Origin: Flavobacteriales bacterium | Lineage (GTDB): Bacteria > Bacteroidota > Bacteroidia > Flavobacteriales > Crocinitomicaceae | Assembly: GCA_947375085.1 (NCBI GenBank) | Contig: CANCEQ010000073.1 | Span: forward strand, 1 to 13,281 | DNA length: 13,281 bases | Direction: 5' to 3' | Notes under the pieces: generated by a model | The model's input: only the letters and a program-made list of their open reading frames with translations | Told to the model about the DNA's origin: nothing | Databases searched by the model: none | Shown: one piece after another, positions 7,337 to 13,281 of the stretch | How the letters are laid out: every line of letters begins with the position of its first letter | Position numbering within the stretch: the first letter of the stretch is position 1 | Translations under genes and position numbers: made by a program

Positions 7337-7355
7337 CCATCAGTTGTACTGACGG
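7337..7355. repeat. Hairpin H1, right copy
   Basis: CCATCAGT-TGT-ACTGACGG is an 8-bp stem with one A-C mismatch and a 3-nt loop. It starts 10 nt after the transposase stop and lies 13 nt before H2. Compared with the left copy, pairs 4 and 7 have changed on both strands, keeping the pairing. Confidence 0.7.
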
Positions 7356-7510
7356 GTACTGATAGTTTAACTCCGTTGGAGTTATGAGTCTTTTGGTAAT
7401 TAGTAGGAGTGAAATTTCTTTTAATTTATGATTTGTATAATACCTAGTTTCTGCAACTTTTCATAATTTGCTATTTGTAGTTTAACCAACTCCGAAGGAG
7501 TTGAACCATT

Positions 7511-7539
7511 CATAACCGTAGGAGCATCCTACGGTTATG
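7511..7539. repeat. Hairpin H4, right copy (12-bp perfect stem)
   Basis: CATAACCGTAGG and CCTACGGTTATG are exact reverse complements around AGCAT, the longest perfect stem in the window. No T-run follows, so it does not look like a classical intrinsic terminator, although it could protect transcript ends. Confidence 0.8.
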
Positions 7540-7574
7540 AGAACTCCTCACTAACAACCTTGAAGAGGTTGAAC

Positions 7575-7711
7575 CATCACTTAACTGCATCTATTTCTAT
7601 TGTTTATTCCATCTGTTGTTCTTTACTCTGAAGAGAGAAATTCATTTTCTTATCTTATGTTAACGTTTTGAGCCTTGGATTTTATTCAACTTTGTTTCAA
7701 ATAAAAGAACG
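7575..7711 (+). promoter_or_regulatory. Leader of the SRPBCC gene with a possible weak promoter
   Basis: A TTG at 7668-7670 is followed after 16 nt by CAACTTTG at 7687-7694, which fits the Bacteroidota -7 pattern TAnnTTTG except for the first base. The spacing is one shorter than usual. It would give a leader of about 10-12 nt before the ATG at 7712. Nothing else is evident between the end of the repeat and this site. Confidence 0.3.
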
Positions 7712-8272
7712 ATGAACAAAATGTTGAACTTGTTATTATTTGTGGGTATTTCTACTTCGATAATAGCGCAATCTCAAAACGAAATGAAAACTGAAATTAC
7801 TACTGAAGGACTAATTATCAAGAAAGGGAAAATGGTGTACACTGAAATTCGAATCAATGCATCGATTGATAAAGTATGGAACGTTTTTACTGATTTTGAA
7901 AAATATCCAGAATGGAATCCTTTTATAAAATCGTTGAAAGGAAATCCAGGAATTGATAAGAAAATAGAAGTGTTTTTACAACCTCCTACAGGTAAAGGAA
8001 TGAAATTTACACCGAAAGTCTTGAAATTTGAAAATCAAAAAGAATTTAGATGGATTGGGAAGTTATTTTTATCTCGAATTTTTGATGGGGAACATACGTT
8101 TAAATTGATTGATAATCAAGATGGTACTACTACCTTTATTCAATACGAACATTTTAGAGGAATATTAATTCCGTTTATGAAAAAAATGTTGGATAACGAT
8201 ACGAAAAAAGGGTTCGAGAATATGAATGAAGCTTTGAAGATTCGTTGTGAAGTCGAAATGAAACGAGATTAA
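7712..8272 (+). CDS. SRPBCC (START-like) family protein with an apparent signal peptide
   Basis: The protein is 186 residues. Residues 1-19 are hydrophobic and end in SIIA|QSQNE, a typical Bacteroidota signal-peptidase site, so the mature protein is probably periplasmic or exported. From about residue 43 it has the SRPBCC signature: EIRINASIDKVWNVFTDFEKYPEWNPFI, broken here as EIRINASIDKVW then NVFTDFEKYPEWNPFI. A GEHTFKLIDNQDGTTTF strand pair and a long C-terminal helix (about 163-178) follow, lining a hydrophobic ligand pocket. The ligand is unknown. Most such proteins are cytosolic, which makes the leader notable. The alternative start at Met25 would give a cytosolic form. It lies 94 bp upstream of tetR and outside that gene's promoter, so shared function is only a possibility. 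Confidence 0.85.
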   Translation: MNKMLNLLLFVGISTSIIAQSQNEMKTEITTEGLIIKKGKMVYTEIRINASIDKVWNVFTDFEKYPEWNPFIKSLKGNPGIDKKIEVFLQPPTGKGMKFTPKVLKFENQKEFRWIGKLFLSRIFDGEHTFKLIDNQDGTTTFIQYEHFRGILIPFMKKMLDNDTKKGFENMNEALKIRCEVEMKRD

Positions 8273-8306
8273 ATTTACTGTAACGATTAAAAAAATACTA
8301 AAATAA

Positions 8307-8336
8307 TTGGTTTTGTAAATTTTAACTCTAAATTTG
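8307..8336 (+). promoter_or_regulatory. Bacteroidota-type promoter of the tetR-efflux operon
   Basis: TTG at 8307-8309 and TAAATTTG at 8329-8336, 19 nt apart, exactly match the Bacteroidota housekeeping pattern TTG-N17-23-TAnnTTTG. Transcription should start about 5-8 nt after the -7 box, near 8341-8344, leaving a leader of about 25 nt before the tetR ATG at 8367. Confidence 0.75.
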
Positions 8337-8355
8337 TAAGTGAGTATTCACTAAC
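8336..8355. promoter_or_regulatory. Probable TetR operator overlapping the transcription start
   Basis: GTAAGTGA-GTAT-TCACTAAC is a palindrome with a perfect 5-bp core (AGTGA/TCACT) and 7 of 8 arm positions paired. It begins at the last base of the -7 box and covers the expected transcription start, the classic place for a self-repressing TetR-family protein to block its own operon. No second copy is seen in the window. Confidence 0.7.
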
Positions 8356-8366
8356 TTATTTGATTT

Positions 8367-8951
8367 ATGTCGATAGATATTTCAAAACGTCAATTAGAAA
8401 TTATTGAAGCAGCTGGAAAAATTCTGACTGAAAAAGGAATTAATGGTTTGACTACAAAGAAATTAGCGCAAGAAATGAATTTTTCTGAAAGTGCATTATA
8501 CCGTCATTTTAGTAGTAAAGAAGAAATCATTGTTTGTATGTTGGAATTTTTAGCAGCAAATATGGATAAAAATGCTTCTGAATACAATGACTTTCAATCG
8601 CCTGAAAAGTTAAAGCATTTCTTTCAAAATCAATTTGAATTTTTCAAACAACAGCCTTATTTCGTTATCGCAGTTTTTTCAGAAGGATTGTTAGAAGAAA
8701 GTGAAAAAATTAATCAAGCAATTAAGGGTTTAATGTCAATTCGAATGAAATATTTGAAGGATATTATTCATTCAGGTCAAGCCGATAATTGCTTCACGAA
8801 CGAGCTAGAAACTGAAGAATTAGTTCACATCGTAATGGGTTCTGTTCGATTATTTATGTTAAAATGGAGAATGTCAAAATTTGAATTTGATATTCAAGTG
8901 GAAGGCGATAAAATGCTGACAAGTATTTTAAAATTAATTCAAACTAAATAA
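8367..8951 (+). CDS. TetR/AcrR-family transcriptional regulator
   Basis: This 194-residue, all-helical regulator has its N-terminal helix-turn-helix at about residues 10-55. KQRLEI-type helix 1 is followed by LTTKKLAQEMNFSESALYRH and FSSKEEI, which is the family signature. The C-terminal ligand-binding and dimerisation domain (about 60-194) is variable as usual, so the inducer cannot be predicted. The gene is first in the export operon, 1 nt before the TolC-type gene. The palindrome over its own promoter indicates autorepression, released when a substrate of the pump binds. Confidence 0.93.
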   Translation: MSIDISKRQLEIIEAAGKILTEKGINGLTTKKLAQEMNFSESALYRHFSSKEEIIVCMLEFLAANMDKNASEYNDFQSPEKLKHFFQNQFEFFKQQPYFVIAVFSEGLLEESEKINQAIKGLMSIRMKYLKDIIHSGQADNCFTNELETEELVHIVMGSVRLFMLKWRMSKFEFDIQVEGDKMLTSILKLIQTK

Positions 8952-8952
8952 T

Positions 8953-10263
8953 ATGCGATCTAAACTATTTTTATTCGTTTTTTCATTTCTTTTCCTCACA
9001 TCTTTGTATGCGCAGGAAAAGAAATCGTTTGCAAACATTCAAGAAGTATTTGAGTTTACAAAAAGTAACAATTTTACATTTCAAAATGCTGCATTGCAAG
9101 TTGAATTGGCTAAATTGACAAAAAAATCATCCGTATTAAATGCTATCAATCCTAAAATACCAACTTCTTATCAGGCAATTGATAATCAAAATCAACAAGT
9201 GAGTTTCTTACCTGGACAAGCTTTCGGACTTCCAGCTGGAACATTTAAACAAGTTACAATTGGTCAACAATATGTGGCTACTTTCTCAATTCAACCGCAG
9301 TTTGATATTTTAAATTTAGCAACGATAGCACAAATAAAATCAGCCAAATTAAACGAGCAACTAATTGAAAATCAAAACAAAATCAATCAACAGAATTTAT
9401 TCGAAAAAATAAATGGTGTCTATTTCAATATTTTAGCTTTAAATGCGCAAAAAGAAATCGTTGCTTCCAACATTGAAATTGCTACTAAAATTGTGACGAT
9501 TACCACAAATAAATTCAATGAGGGTTTAGCTAGAAAGCAAGAGATAAATGAAGCGGAAGTCAATTTGATTAACTTGAAAGACAAGATGCAACAAATTGAA
9601 TACACTTTACAAATTCAGCATCAAACATTGGGATTGTTTTTTGAAAATAAAATCCTACCCAGCCTTTCTCAATCCATAACTGACTTCGAAAAAAGTACTA
9701 AAAATTCAACGATTAAGAATGAATTATTGGTAGAAAATACATCCATTCTATATCAAATTGCTAAACAAGATTTAAAATCAATTCGTCTGCAACAAATGCC
9801 TGTTGTGTCTTTCATTAGTTCTTACAATTGGCAAAATTTGAGCAATGATAATTTTTACGCAACCAATTCGAATCGAGTAAATTTTAATTATGTCGGCTTG
9901 AAAGTGAATTATGATTTACCCACAAATGTTCAGAAGCACACAGCGGTTCACAGTAAAAGTATTCAATTAAAAATAGCTGAATTTAATGCTGAACATAGTA
10001 AAAAGGAAAATGAAAACAGAAATAATCAACTTTTACTTGAAACTGAAAAAGCTATCGCTCAATTAGAAAATTTGAAAAAAATTGTAGAACTGAAAGAAGA
10101 TTCCTATCAGAAAAACAACAATCAATACATCGAAAACATATTGCCACTTGATAAATTATTAATTTCTCAAAATGATTTAATAATGAGTCAATTAAATGTC
10201 ATTTCAGCATTGGCAACAATAGGATTTAATCAAACGAAAATAGAAATATACAATGGAAACTAA
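8953..10263 (+). CDS. TolC-family outer-membrane efflux channel
   Basis: This 436-residue protein has a signal peptide (residues 1-20, SLYA|QEKK) and two outer-membrane efflux protein repeats, at about 28-230 and 255-430. Each carries long helices rich in Gln, Asn, Glu and Lys that build the periplasmic tunnel (for example the KFNEGLARKQEINEAEVNLIN helix, split as KFNEGLARKQEI then NEAEVNLIN). NKFNEGLA and a second-half helix ending with LPLDKLLISQNDL are typical of the family. It should be the outer-membrane exit duct for the adaptor and ABC pump encoded next. Its stop lies 11 nt past the first possible adaptor start, or 1 nt before the second. Confidence 0.93.
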   Translation: MRSKLFLFVFSFLFLTSLYAQEKKSFANIQEVFEFTKSNNFTFQNAALQVELAKLTKKSSVLNAINPKIPTSYQAIDNQNQQVSFLPGQAFGLPAGTFKQVTIGQQYVATFSIQPQFDILNLATIAQIKSAKLNEQLIENQNKINQQNLFEKINGVYFNILALNAQKEIVASNIEIATKIVTITTNKFNEGLARKQEINEAEVNLINLKDKMQQIEYTLQIQHQTLGLFFENKILPSLSQSITDFEKSTKNSTIKNELLVENTSILYQIAKQDLKSIRLQQMPVVSFISSYNWQNLSNDNFYATNSNRVNFNYVGLKVNYDLPTNVQKHTAVHSKSIQLKIAEFNAEHSKKENENRNNQLLLETEKAIAQLENLKKIVELKEDSYQKNNNQYIENILPLDKLLISQNDLIMSQLNVISALATIGFNQTKIEIYNGN

Positions 10264-11350
10264 AATGAAATACATCGGATTATTTACATTAACAATGATG
10301 CTTTTCGCTTGTGGAAGCAAAGAAGAGATTCAACCTAAAAATCAAGATATCAAAGAATTGGTTTTTGCTTCTGGTGAATTAGAATGGGATAATGCTTACA
10401 ATCTTACTGCCCAAACAGATGGAATTCTTACTAATTTATCAATCGAAATTGGTTCTCAAGTTGTAAAAGGGAAAATAGTTGCAACAATTGATAATAAAAA
10501 CAATCAAATTAATACTTTAACGGCAAAAGAACAATTAAATATCTCAAATGAGAATATGACTTCAACTGCACCTGCTGTTCAACAATTGCAACAAACGATT
10601 CAAATTGCTGAAAATAAATACAACCAAGATAAAATTCAAGCAGAAAGATACAAGCGATTACTTGATAGTCAAAGCATTGCAAAAGTAGAATATGAAAATA
10701 TGGAATTGAATGCAAAGAATTCGTTAGCAAATTTAAATGCATTAAAAAAACAATTACTTCAAATTGAACAACAAGCAAAGCAACAACAAATTGCTTCTAA
10801 AGGTCAAGCTGAAAATTATGAAATCATTCAGAATTACAATGAAGTAATCACAACTGAACCTGGAACCGTTATCAAAAAATTCAAATCAAATGGAGATTAT
10901 GTAAAGAAAGGAGACATCATCGCTACGATAGCCAATGAAAAGCAAGTAGAAGCCGTATTAAATGTCGATGAAAACAATATTGGGAAAGTTAAAATTGGAC
11001 AATTGGTATTTATCCGATTGAACTCGAACAAAAACAAAGTTTACAACGGTAAAATTTCAGAAATCCTTTCTGCTTTTGATGAACAAACACAATCATTTAT
11101 CTGCAAAGTAACTTTCAATCAAAAGTTAAATTCATCATTGTATGGGACTCAATTAGAGGCTAATATATTAGTCGGAGAAAAGAAAAATGCATTGTTAATT
11201 CCTCGAGCTTATTTAGGTTTTGGGAATAAAGTAACTATAAAAGGAAAGAAAGAACCGGTCGTTATTCAAACAGGAATTATTTCTACTGATTATGTTGAAG
11301 TAGTATCAGGAATTACAAAATCAACTGTTTTAGTTCCATTAAAACCATAA
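10253..11350 (+). CDS. HlyD/RND-type periplasmic adaptor lipoprotein
   Basis: This 365-residue membrane-fusion protein links the inner-membrane ABC pump to the TolC-type channel. A lipoprotein signal ends in the lipobox LFAC-GSKEE (Cys20), so the mature protein is probably lipid-anchored. A split lipoyl/barrel-sandwich domain (about 44-75 and 197-225, with GILTNLSIEIGSQVVKGK and GTVIKKFKSNGDYVKKGD) surrounds a long alpha-helical hairpin (about 76-190) rich in Gln, Asn and Lys. Then come a beta-barrel (about 228-305) and a membrane-proximal domain (about 310-365). The ATG at 10265 (MKYIGLFTLTMMLFAC) is an equally good start; it gives a more standard signal peptide and a 1-nt gap instead of an 11-nt overlap with the channel gene. 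Confidence 0.92.
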   Translation: METKMKYIGLFTLTMMLFACGSKEEIQPKNQDIKELVFASGELEWDNAYNLTAQTDGILTNLSIEIGSQVVKGKIVATIDNKNNQINTLTAKEQLNISNENMTSTAPAVQQLQQTIQIAENKYNQDKIQAERYKRLLDSQSIAKVEYENMELNAKNSLANLNALKKQLLQIEQQAKQQQIASKGQAENYEIIQNYNEVITTEPGTVIKKFKSNGDYVKKGDIIATIANEKQVEAVLNVDENNIGKVKIGQLVFIRLNSNKNKVYNGKISEILSAFDEQTQSFICKVTFNQKLNSSLYGTQLEANILVGEKKNALLIPRAYLGFGNKVTIKGKKEPVVIQTGIISTDYVEVVSGITKSTVLVPLKP

Positions 11351-11354
11351 ACAG

Positions 11355-12584
11355 ATGAGTTCAGATATCAATACTCGAATTGCGAAAAAATACATTTTTT
11401 CAAACAAAAAACTGACGACTGTTGCAGTAATGGGGGTTTTGTTAGGAATGTCTGTGTATATTTTTATGAATAGCTTATTAGTCGGATTTGATCGCAGTTC
11501 AAACACTTCTATTTTCAGAAGCACTTCACATATAAGAGTTTACAAAGACGATGAAATAAGTCAAGTACTTGTTAATGACCCAAAAGATAATTACATCATC
11601 GTGAACCCAAAAGTTGTTCCGAATAATAATACCATCATTAATCCGGATAAGATTCAATCTATTATTTTAGCTCAAAAAGATGTTGTAGTTGTTACCCCTC
11701 AAGTGAATTCTAATGTTTTCTACAACAATGGGAAATCTCAAATTTCGGGTCTTTCTGTTGGCATCAAACCAGATGAAGCTAATTTGATGTATGATATCAA
11801 ATCTTTTATGGTTGAAGGGAATTTTGATTTGTTGAAATCGAAACCAAATGGAATCGTAATTGGAAGCGGGATTTCGGAAAAAATGAATCTTTCAGTGAAT
11901 GATAATATCAATTTAACTTCATCAAAAGGAATCAATCGAACGTTTAAAATAGTTGGGATTTTCAAAACAAATAATTCAGTTACGGACAAAAGTAAATCGT
12001 ATATCAACATAGCTGCATCACAACAGTTATTGAAACAAGGAAATTCTTACATAACAGACATCAATGTCAATATTAAAAATCCTGAAAAAGCAGAAGAAAT
12101 TGCAAAGAAAATCAGCGATTTAACGGGATATAAAGCAGAAGGTTGGAAACAAGCGAATGAAACATTAATGGCAACAAATAAGATGAGAAAAATGATTATC
12201 ACCTTTGTGTCATTGACAATTTTACTTGTAGCTGGTTTTGGAATATACAACATTTTGAATATGACTGTTTCTCAAAAGATTAACGACATTGCGATCTTAA
12301 AAGCAATGGGATTTAAGGGAAAAGATGTTATCCGAATATTCGTTACCCAAGCTGTTACAATAGGTTTAATGGGAGTGATTGCAGGTGTCATTATGGCGAC
12401 TATATTAATTACCTTACTCAAGCGGGTTTATTTAGGAGGAGATATTGGCTATTTCCCTGTTGATTATGAACCTACAAAATTTGTACAAGGCGTTGTGATT
12501 GGTTTAATCATCACCTTTTTTGCAGGGTACATTCCAGCTAAAAAAGCCGCTAAAATTGACCCTGTTGATATATTCAGAAAATAA
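11355..12584 (+). CDS. MacB/LolE (FtsX-type) ABC transporter permease
   Basis: This 409-residue inner-membrane subunit has the four-helix layout of the MacB/LolCE class: one helix at about 21-42, a large periplasmic domain (about 45-275, MacB_PCD-like, with GIVIGSGISEKMNLSVND), and three helices at about 280-303, 328-356 and 376-396. The FtsX coupling segment INDIAILKAMGFKGKDVIRIF lies near 309-329 (written here as INDIAILKAMGF and KGKDVIRIF), and the terminal PAKKAAKIDPVDIFR is diagnostic. Such permeases do not form a substrate channel through the membrane; they drive periplasmic substrates out by mechanotransmission. The gene starts 4 nt after the adaptor and the ATPase gene follows 13 nt later. 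The substrate is unknown; with TolC and HlyD partners, export is more likely than lipoprotein release. Confidence 0.92.
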   Translation: MSSDINTRIAKKYIFSNKKLTTVAVMGVLLGMSVYIFMNSLLVGFDRSSNTSIFRSTSHIRVYKDDEISQVLVNDPKDNYIIVNPKVVPNNNTIINPDKIQSIILAQKDVVVVTPQVNSNVFYNNGKSQISGLSVGIKPDEANLMYDIKSFMVEGNFDLLKSKPNGIVIGSGISEKMNLSVNDNINLTSSKGINRTFKIVGIFKTNNSVTDKSKSYINIAASQQLLKQGNSYITDINVNIKNPEKAEEIAKKISDLTGYKAEGWKQANETLMATNKMRKMIITFVSLTILLVAGFGIYNILNMTVSQKINDIAILKAMGFKGKDVIRIFVTQAVTIGLMGVIAGVIMATILITLLKRVYLGGDIGYFPVDYEPTKFVQGVVIGLIITFFAGYIPAKKAAKIDPVDIFRK

Positions 12585-12597
12585 GAAGAAAGTAAAG

Positions 12598-13272
12598 ATG
12601 GAAACGATTTTAAAAACAGAAGAAATCAATAAATTCTTCTACGACCCAGTTGAATTTCAAGTCCTAAAACAAATTGAATTTGAAGTAAAAAAAGGAGAGT
12701 TTTTGTCGATGATTGGGAAATCAGGAAGTGGTAAATCTACTCTACTTTATATTCTTTCAACGATGGATACTGATTATACGGGTAAATTATTTATTGACAA
12801 TCAATTAACTACAGGATTAACCAAAGATCAATTAGCAGAAATTAGAAACGAGAAAATTGGATTCGTTTTTCAATTTCATTACTTATTAGCCGAATTCAGT
12901 TGTTTAGAAAACGTGATGATTCCAGCAATAAAATTGGGAAAATTAAGCGAACAAGAAATCGAAGCAAGAGCCTACGAAAAATTAAAAATATTAGGATTAG
13001 AAGACCAAGCACTCAAACCTGCAAGTAAATTATCTGGAGGTCAACAACAACGTGTTGCTATTGCCCGAGCACTTATTAACGACCCTTTAATCATAATGGG
13101 TGATGAGCCAACAGGAAATTTAGATAGTAAAAACACGGATATTGTTTTCGATATTTTACAAGAATTGACTCGGTCATACGGACAAACCATCATCGCCGTA
13201 ACCCACGATGATGAATTTGCACACAAAAGTGACCGTATCATTGAAATGAAAGATGGGGAAATTATATGGTAA
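12598..13272 (+). CDS. MacB/LolD-type ABC transporter ATP-binding protein
   Basis: The protein is 224 residues counted from the ATG at 12598. The frame is open back to 12520, but that start lies inside the permease gene and adds residues that are not family-like, while METILKTEEINKFF is a normal LolD/MacB N-terminus. All ATPase motifs are present: Walker A GKSGSGKST (40-48), Q-loop Gln92 in GFVFQF, signature LSGGQQQRVAIARAL (145-159), Walker B LIIMGDEP (164-171, catalytic Glu170), D-loop GNLDSKN, and H-loop His203. It should form a dimer that powers the permease encoded upstream. The window ends 9 bases past the TAA, so any later operon gene or terminator is out of view. Confidence 0.95.
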   Translation: METILKTEEINKFFYDPVEFQVLKQIEFEVKKGEFLSMIGKSGSGKSTLLYILSTMDTDYTGKLFIDNQLTTGLTKDQLAEIRNEKIGFVFQFHYLLAEFSCLENVMIPAIKLGKLSEQEIEARAYEKLKILGLEDQALKPASKLSGGQQQRVAIARALINDPLIIMGDEPTGNLDSKNTDIVFDILQELTRSYGQTIIAVTHDDEFAHKSDRIIEMKDGEIIW

Positions 13273-13281
13273 TAACCGTCA

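Larger units (their letters stand above)
6405..7574. mobile_element. REP-like hairpin repeats flanking a Y1 HUH transposase gene
   Basis: The region consists of a left repeat array (6405-6776), an IS200/IS605-like transposase gene (6871-7326) and a right repeat unit (7332-7574) in the same orientation. Each full unit has five short hairpins in fixed order, a nearly invariant block of about 40 bp after H2, and a shared end just past H5 (GGTTGAAC). Similarity stops abruptly there on both sides. There is no accessory tnpB-like gene and no obvious target duplication, as expected for single-strand Y1 transposition. Two readings are possible: a RAYT-type gene living among its REP substrates, or an IS200-like element with unusually elaborate ends. 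The outer boundaries are my estimate from where the copies match or fold. Confidence 0.6.
7332..7574 (+). repeat. Right repeat unit C (complete, H1-H5)
   Basis: This is a full unit in the same orientation as the left array. The hairpins are H1 CCATCAGT-TGT-ACTGACGG (7337-7355, one A-C mismatch); H2 AACTCC-GTT-GGAGTT (7369-7383); H3 CAACTCC-GAA-GGAGTTG (7487-7503); H4 (7511-7539), whose 12-bp perfect stem CATAACCGTAGG pairs with CCTACGGTTATG around AGCAT; and H5 CAACCT-TGAAG-AGGTTG (7555-7571). ACTGATAGTTTAACTCC and the TAGGAGTGAAATTTCTTTT block match the left array closely. GTAG lies shortly before H3 in units B and C. As I recall, a GTAG-type tetranucleotide before the palindrome is typical of REP sequences. 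Similarity ends at GAAC (7574). Confidence 0.85.

Noticed and set aside
7487..7571. Hairpins H3-H5 as ordinary intrinsic terminators
   Set aside because: None is followed by a T-run and they recur in the same order on both sides of the transposase, so they belong to the repeat; some effect on transcript ends remains possible.
6405..7574. CRISPR array
   Set aside because: There are only two to three copies, unit length is over 100 bp, spacers are not uniform, and no cas genes are nearby.
12520..12597. N-terminal extension of the ABC ATPase
   Set aside because: It overlaps the conserved end of the permease gene (PAKKAAKIDPVDIFR) and is out of register with the family's normal start.
13041..13241. 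Minus-strand ORF inside the ATPase gene, and similar antisense frames at 1909-2208, 9420-9605, 10509-10778, 11738-12010 and 12047-12253
   Set aside because: All lie opposite strongly supported genes and show no domain-like features of their own.

Overview
The window is AT-rich DNA (roughly two thirds A+T) with every recognisable gene on the + strand. It looks like a Bacteroidota chromosome, most likely Flavobacteriia. Supporting this are a TonB-dependent receptor with an N-terminal carboxypeptidase-D-like domain, a LytS-type kinase with a LytTR regulator, signal peptides cleaved before Gln ('AQ'), almost no Shine-Dalgarno sequences, and a perfect Bacteroidota-type promoter (TTG-N19-TAAATTTG) ahead of the efflux operon. 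I cannot name the species.

Layout. (1) 1-1487: the 3' part of an unrecognised protein gene overlaps a small unrecognised membrane-protein gene with a TTG start. (2) 1703-6445: an outer-membrane TonB-dependent receptor, a four-helix LytS/YpdA-type histidine kinase, a LytTR response regulator and a Crp/Fnr-family regulator, spaced by 5 nt or overlapping by 4 nt, so probably one signalling/uptake operon. (3) 6405-7574: a repeat-hairpin element around a complete IS200/IS605-like (RAYT-like) Y1 HUH transposase gene. (4) 7712-8272: an SRPBCC (START-like) protein with an apparent signal peptide. (5) 8307-13272: a promoter and palindromic operator followed by tetR, a TolC-type outer-membrane channel, an HlyD-type lipoprotein adaptor, a MacB/LolE-type permease and its ATPase. 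This is a complete, probably self-repressed, tripartite ABC export operon.

The most unusual part is region 3. Full repeat units flank the transposase gene in direct orientation. Each carries a series of short hairpins (H1 to H5) in the same order and nearly the same spacing. Between copies the stems differ by paired, compensating base changes: two in H1 and one each in H3, H4 and H5. The folded structure therefore seems to be under selection, as expected for REP-like substrates of a single-strand HUH nuclease. The left copy has a 119-nt internal tandem duplication and supplies the last 13 codons and the stop of the upstream Crp-family gene. A separate perfect 9-bp inverted repeat touches the transposase start codon and could control its translation.
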